A stretch of DNA of 33,387 bases from Bacillus sp. MM2020_4 (GTDB lineage Bacteria > Bacillota > Bacilli > Bacillales > Cytobacillaceae), in NCBI RefSeq assembly GCF_011250555.1, contig NZ_JAANMZ010000048.1, positions 1-33,387 of the forward strand, written 5' to 3'. The position numbers and the translations under genes are program-made. Of the stretch, positions 30,911-33,387 are shown piece after piece (position 1 is the stretch's first letter; each line of letters starts with the position of its first letter). The notes beneath the pieces are model-generated. The model did no database searches. It was not told the origin of the DNA and saw nothing but the letters and a program-made list of their open reading frames with translations.

Positions 30911-32683
30911 ATGAAGATGAAGTGGATGAGAAGTCTTCAGGCTAAACTCACTGGATTGACCGATGCCATTGTCCGTTTTCCGTTAACCACTTTATTTCTT
31001 GTGGGAGCTGCAGCCGTTAACGCTTCTACCATCAACGCAGGAACTCAGCAATCACTTTTGCTGGTAACGTTTGTGGTTGGCGCCTTTCTTAGTGCTGTTT
31101 TTCAAGTTGCCAGCGAACGTTTTTCTCCCAGAGCCTCTACCCGGTTTCTATTTATGATTTTGGTCATTCTACTGACAATTGGATATTACCTCATCATTAG
31201 ACCAGCCTCCACCCTAAGCATGGAAACGGAAATACGAACCAGCGTTGCCTTGTTTGCGCTGCTGATCGCCTTCATTTGGATTCCCGTCATAAAAAGTGAA
31301 ATTAGTTTTAATAAGAGCTTTATGATTGCCTTTAAATCTTTCTTTCATACCCTTTTCTTCTCTGGTGTCATTTTTGGAGGTTTAGCCGTCATCCTCTCAG
31401 CGATCAACCAGTTGATTTTCACCATCCATTCTGGTGCCTATTCGCATACGGCCAATATCGTGTTTATTCTCTTTGCACCGATGTATTTTCTTTCATTCAT
31501 TCCAACCTATCCGCGGAAAAATGAAAAAAATATGACGCAAAAGGGTACGATCGAAAAGGCTGCTTCTTGTCCAAAGTTTTTAGAAATTCTCCTATCCTAT
31601 ATTCTCATTCCGTTACAGTCCGTATTTACTTTAATCTTAATCATATACATGATTAAAAATATTGGCGGGGAATTTTGGAAGGATAATTTATTAGAACCTA
31701 TGCTCGTTTCTTATGCGATTTCAGTGATTTTGATGTATATATTGGTTAGTGAGATTGAAAACAAGTTTACAGCCCTTTTTAGACTTATTTTTCCAAAGGT
31801 GCTAGTGCCGATCGTGCTTTTTCAAATCACTTCCTCGATCCTCAGTGTTGTTGATACAGGTATCACCCATACTGGCTATTATGTTGTCCTGTTCGGTATT
31901 TTTGCCACAGCTGCCGGAATCCTCGTAAGCTTTTTACCCGTTCGGAAAAACGGAGTAATTGCAGGGATGTTGATTATTTTTTCCGCCATTTCCATTGTAC
32001 CGCCTGTGGATGCATTCACCATAAGCCGATCCAGTCAGATAGATACTTTAAAAACTGTCCTATTGAAAAATAAGATGCTCGAAAATAATACGATTAGGCC
32101 CGATGAATCAATCCCGGAAAAAGATAAACAGATCATTACCGATACTATTTCATACTTACAAATGATGGGATATACCAATAAAGTTGAATGGCTACCAGAT
32201 GATTTTAATGCATTTCGTGATTTTCAGGATACATTCGGTTTTAAGGAGTTCCAAAGTCCGGGTCAATTCAATCCATCGGTCTACCTTAACCTGGCACAGG
32301 AAACATCCATTACCATCACAGGCTACGATACCTTTGCCACCATCGAGATCAACATGGCTGAGAAAAATAGAGAGGGAAAAATTTTTGATATCAAAAAACA
32401 AGGGAAAACCTATTCTCTATTAAAGGATATGCAACAAGATCAATGGGTGCTTACATTAGAGGACGCAAATAACCAGGCTCTTATTACCTTTCATACACAA
32501 AAAATCTTTGATAAATTTTATGATTATCAACCAACAGCGGGACAACTATCAGCAGAAGAGGCAACCTTTACGGAGGAAAATGATCGCGCCAAAATAACCA
32601 TTGTCGTGCAAAATGTGGGCATCGAAAAACAAGATAAACGCAATACTAACGCAACGCTATTAGTATTTGTTCAAGTAAAATAA
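30911..32683 (+). CDS. DUF4153 polytopic membrane protein
   Basis: The 590-residue protein matches DUF4153: about ten or eleven N-terminal membrane helices (residues 20-370) followed by a soluble C-terminal part of about 200 residues (IDTLKTVLLKNKMLENNTIR, then TISYLQMMGYTNKVEWLPDD). The opening segment VRFPLTTLFLVGAAAVNAS and the loop FIPTYPRKNEKNMTQKGTIE are family-like. The soluble tail is expected on one face of the membrane. ATG 30911 is supported by AGAGG seven nt upstream; TTG 30908 is adjacent but less likely. Function of the family is unknown. It is monocistronic with a terminator at 32690. Confidence 0.85.
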   Translation: MKMKWMRSLQAKLTGLTDAIVRFPLTTLFLVGAAAVNASTINAGTQQSLLLVTFVVGAFLSAVFQVASERFSPRASTRFLFMILVILLTIGYYLIIRPASTLSMETEIRTSVALFALLIAFIWIPVIKSEISFNKSFMIAFKSFFHTLFFSGVIFGGLAVILSAINQLIFTIHSGAYSHTANIVFILFAPMYFLSFIPTYPRKNEKNMTQKGTIEKAASCPKFLEILLSYILIPLQSVFTLILIIYMIKNIGGEFWKDNLLEPMLVSYAISVILMYILVSEIENKFTALFRLIFPKVLVPIVLFQITSSILSVVDTGITHTGYYVVLFGIFATAAGILVSFLPVRKNGVIAGMLIIFSAISIVPPVDAFTISRSSQIDTLKTVLLKNKMLENNTIRPDESIPEKDKQIITDTISYLQMMGYTNKVEWLPDDFNAFRDFQDTFGFKEFQSPGQFNPSVYLNLAQETSITITGYDTFATIEINMAEKNREGKIFDIKKQGKTYSLLKDMQQDQWVLTLEDANNQALITFHTQKIFDKFYDYQPTAGQLSAEEATFTEENDRAKITIVVQNVGIEKQDKRNTNATLLVFVQVK

Positions 32684-32689
32684 CAAAAA

Positions 32690-32722
32690 ACAAGCGGGCA
32701 CCATGTTAGCCGCTTGTTTTTC
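32690..32722. terminator. terminator between DUF4153 and DUF2062 genes
   Basis: ACAAGCGG pairs with CCGCTTGT around a 12-nt loop, with TTTTTC on the plus side and A/T-rich sequence on the minus side. It serves both convergent genes. Confidence 0.85.
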
Positions 32723-32735
32723 TTTTCCTACAATT

Positions 32736-33299
32736 TTATATTAAATTCTTGTTGATACTATTTAAGCGAATTTCATGTTTAAGCCGTCTTCTCTTCAATC
32801 GATTCGATTTTTCCTTATCGTAAAGGTAATGAACAATAAAGTAAGAAATAATGGCGAGAATTATCCCAAATATCGTCATTCCGATTAAGGCATGAACCCC
32901 GCCATGCAGCAGGCCAATTAAACTCCGGAAATCCCCGTGCCATACATTTTGAATAGAAAAATGGGTATGATGCCCAATTCTTACCTTCATGGGAACAATT
33001 AATTTCCCCAATTGTCTAGCAAATGGTAAAAGGACGACAGGGAGAAGCGTGAGTTTTCCAATAATATTCCCAATGATGGAAGCAGATAATGAGCCCTTTG
33101 CCAGTTTAACAATCGGAACAAAGAAAATATAGACAAGTGATGCGGTTGAGATCACTAACATTTCCAAGCCGAAACCAAGGGCGAAGCCCAATGCCACCTT
33201 TTTCGCCCCCCCAGGAGAACGAAGGAGTTTCGTGAAATTCAACTTAAAGGCTCGTCCAATCCGCTGATAATAAGGATATTTTTTTTGCTTTTTGCTCAT
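32736..33299 (-). CDS. DUF2062 membrane protein
   Basis: The 187-residue protein matches DUF2062: a basic N-terminus (KKQKKYPYYQRIGRAFKLNF), the SPGGAKKVALGFALGFGLEM motif that opens the domain, then about three hydrophobic segments (41-65, 72-95 and 136-160) and a basic tail (KEKSNRLKRRRLKHEIRLNS). Family members are small integral membrane proteins, sometimes fused to glycosyltransferases, and have no assigned activity. ATG 33299 has CAGGGGGTT upstream. It is convergent with the DUF4153 gene. Confidence 0.82.
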   Translation of the reverse strand: MSKKQKKYPYYQRIGRAFKLNFTKLLRSPGGAKKVALGFALGFGLEMLVISTASLVYIFFVPIVKLAKGSLSASIIGNIIGKLTLLPVVLLPFARQLGKLIVPMKVRIGHHTHFSIQNVWHGDFRSLIGLLHGGVHALIGMTIFGIILAIISYFIVHYLYDKEKSNRLKRRRLKHEIRLNSINKNLI

Positions 33300-33367
33300 T
33301 AGGTGTAACCCCCTGCTGAAAACGTATAAATTTATATTATTATTTTTTGAACTTTCAAAAAAATCAT

Positions 33368-33373
33368 ATTATA
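33368..33373 (-). promoter_or_regulatory. candidate -10 (TATAAT) of DUF2062 gene
   Basis: A perfect TATAAT on the minus strand lies 69 nt before the start. Its -35 would be beyond the window edge, so only half the promoter is visible. Confidence 0.35.
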
Positions 33374-33387
33374 GTATTCTTCATCTT

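Noticed and set aside
33315..33328. TGAAAACGTATAAA as a cre box before the DUF2062 gene
   Set aside because: Two conserved positions fail in the second half-site, so the match is no better than chance in AT-rich DNA.

Overview
The window looks like chromosomal DNA of a low-GC Gram-positive bacterium of the family Bacillaceae (Bacillus or a close relative such as Neobacillus). The reasons are the purine-rich Shine-Dalgarno sequences in front of nearly every gene, frequent GTG/TTG starts, and the gene content: HelD, a CD3324-type protein, a FusB-type EF-G-binding protein, a CspB/CspD-type cold shock protein, a YocS-like BASS transporter and DUF4153/DUF2062 proteins. I saw no rRNA, tRNA, CRISPR array, prophage or complete transposable element. 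It is mostly housekeeping and accessory chromosome.

Layout. 0-3.4 kb: a frameshifted P-loop kinase, an AlkD-like DNA repair protein, small genes of unknown role, an unexplained promoter/leader/mini-ORF region at 1975-2164, a CD3324 protein and an EF-G-binding protein. 3.4-8.8 kb: helD, then a decaying stretch holding relics of a sulfate transporter (cysW tail, cysA head) and a two-subunit ABC exporter collapsed by an internal deletion plus a frameshift. 9-16.5 kb: a PatB/MalY beta-lyase, an aldo/keto reductase, an SPFH membrane protein paired with a tiny ribbon-helix-helix protein, a DHA2 multidrug exporter, a secreted M28 aminopeptidase and a DoxX-like membrane protein behind a perfect Fnr/Crp-type box. 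16.7-19.2 kb: a Qnr-like pentapeptide protein, a cold shock protein with a long leader, a coiled-coil protein and a DUF2935 protein.

19.3-24.9 kb is the most coherent system. It is a tripartite tricarboxylate transporter operon (tctC-tctB-tctA) followed, past a terminator, by a CitA/DcuS-type sensor kinase and its response regulator. Upstream of tctC lie a near-perfect cre box and spaced direct repeats, suggesting induction by an extracellular carboxylate and CcpA repression. A stem-loop after tctC probably raises the yield of the binding protein relative to the membrane subunits.

25-33.4 kb: a two-gene membrane operon whose larger protein is an internal tandem duplication, a threonine-aldolase-like enzyme, a coiled-coil protein built from 33-bp repeats, a CoxG-like protein, an NAPE-PLD-type metallo-hydrolase, a BASS transporter, a DUF4153 membrane protein and a DUF2062 membrane protein.

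The best candidates for something undescribed are the 1975-2164 leader/mini-ORF, the SPFH-RHH pair with TGATAT repeats in its promoter region, the Fnr-type box before the DoxX-like gene, and the duplicated TM2-like protein with its partner. Functions come from recognising families by eye; no database search was possible.
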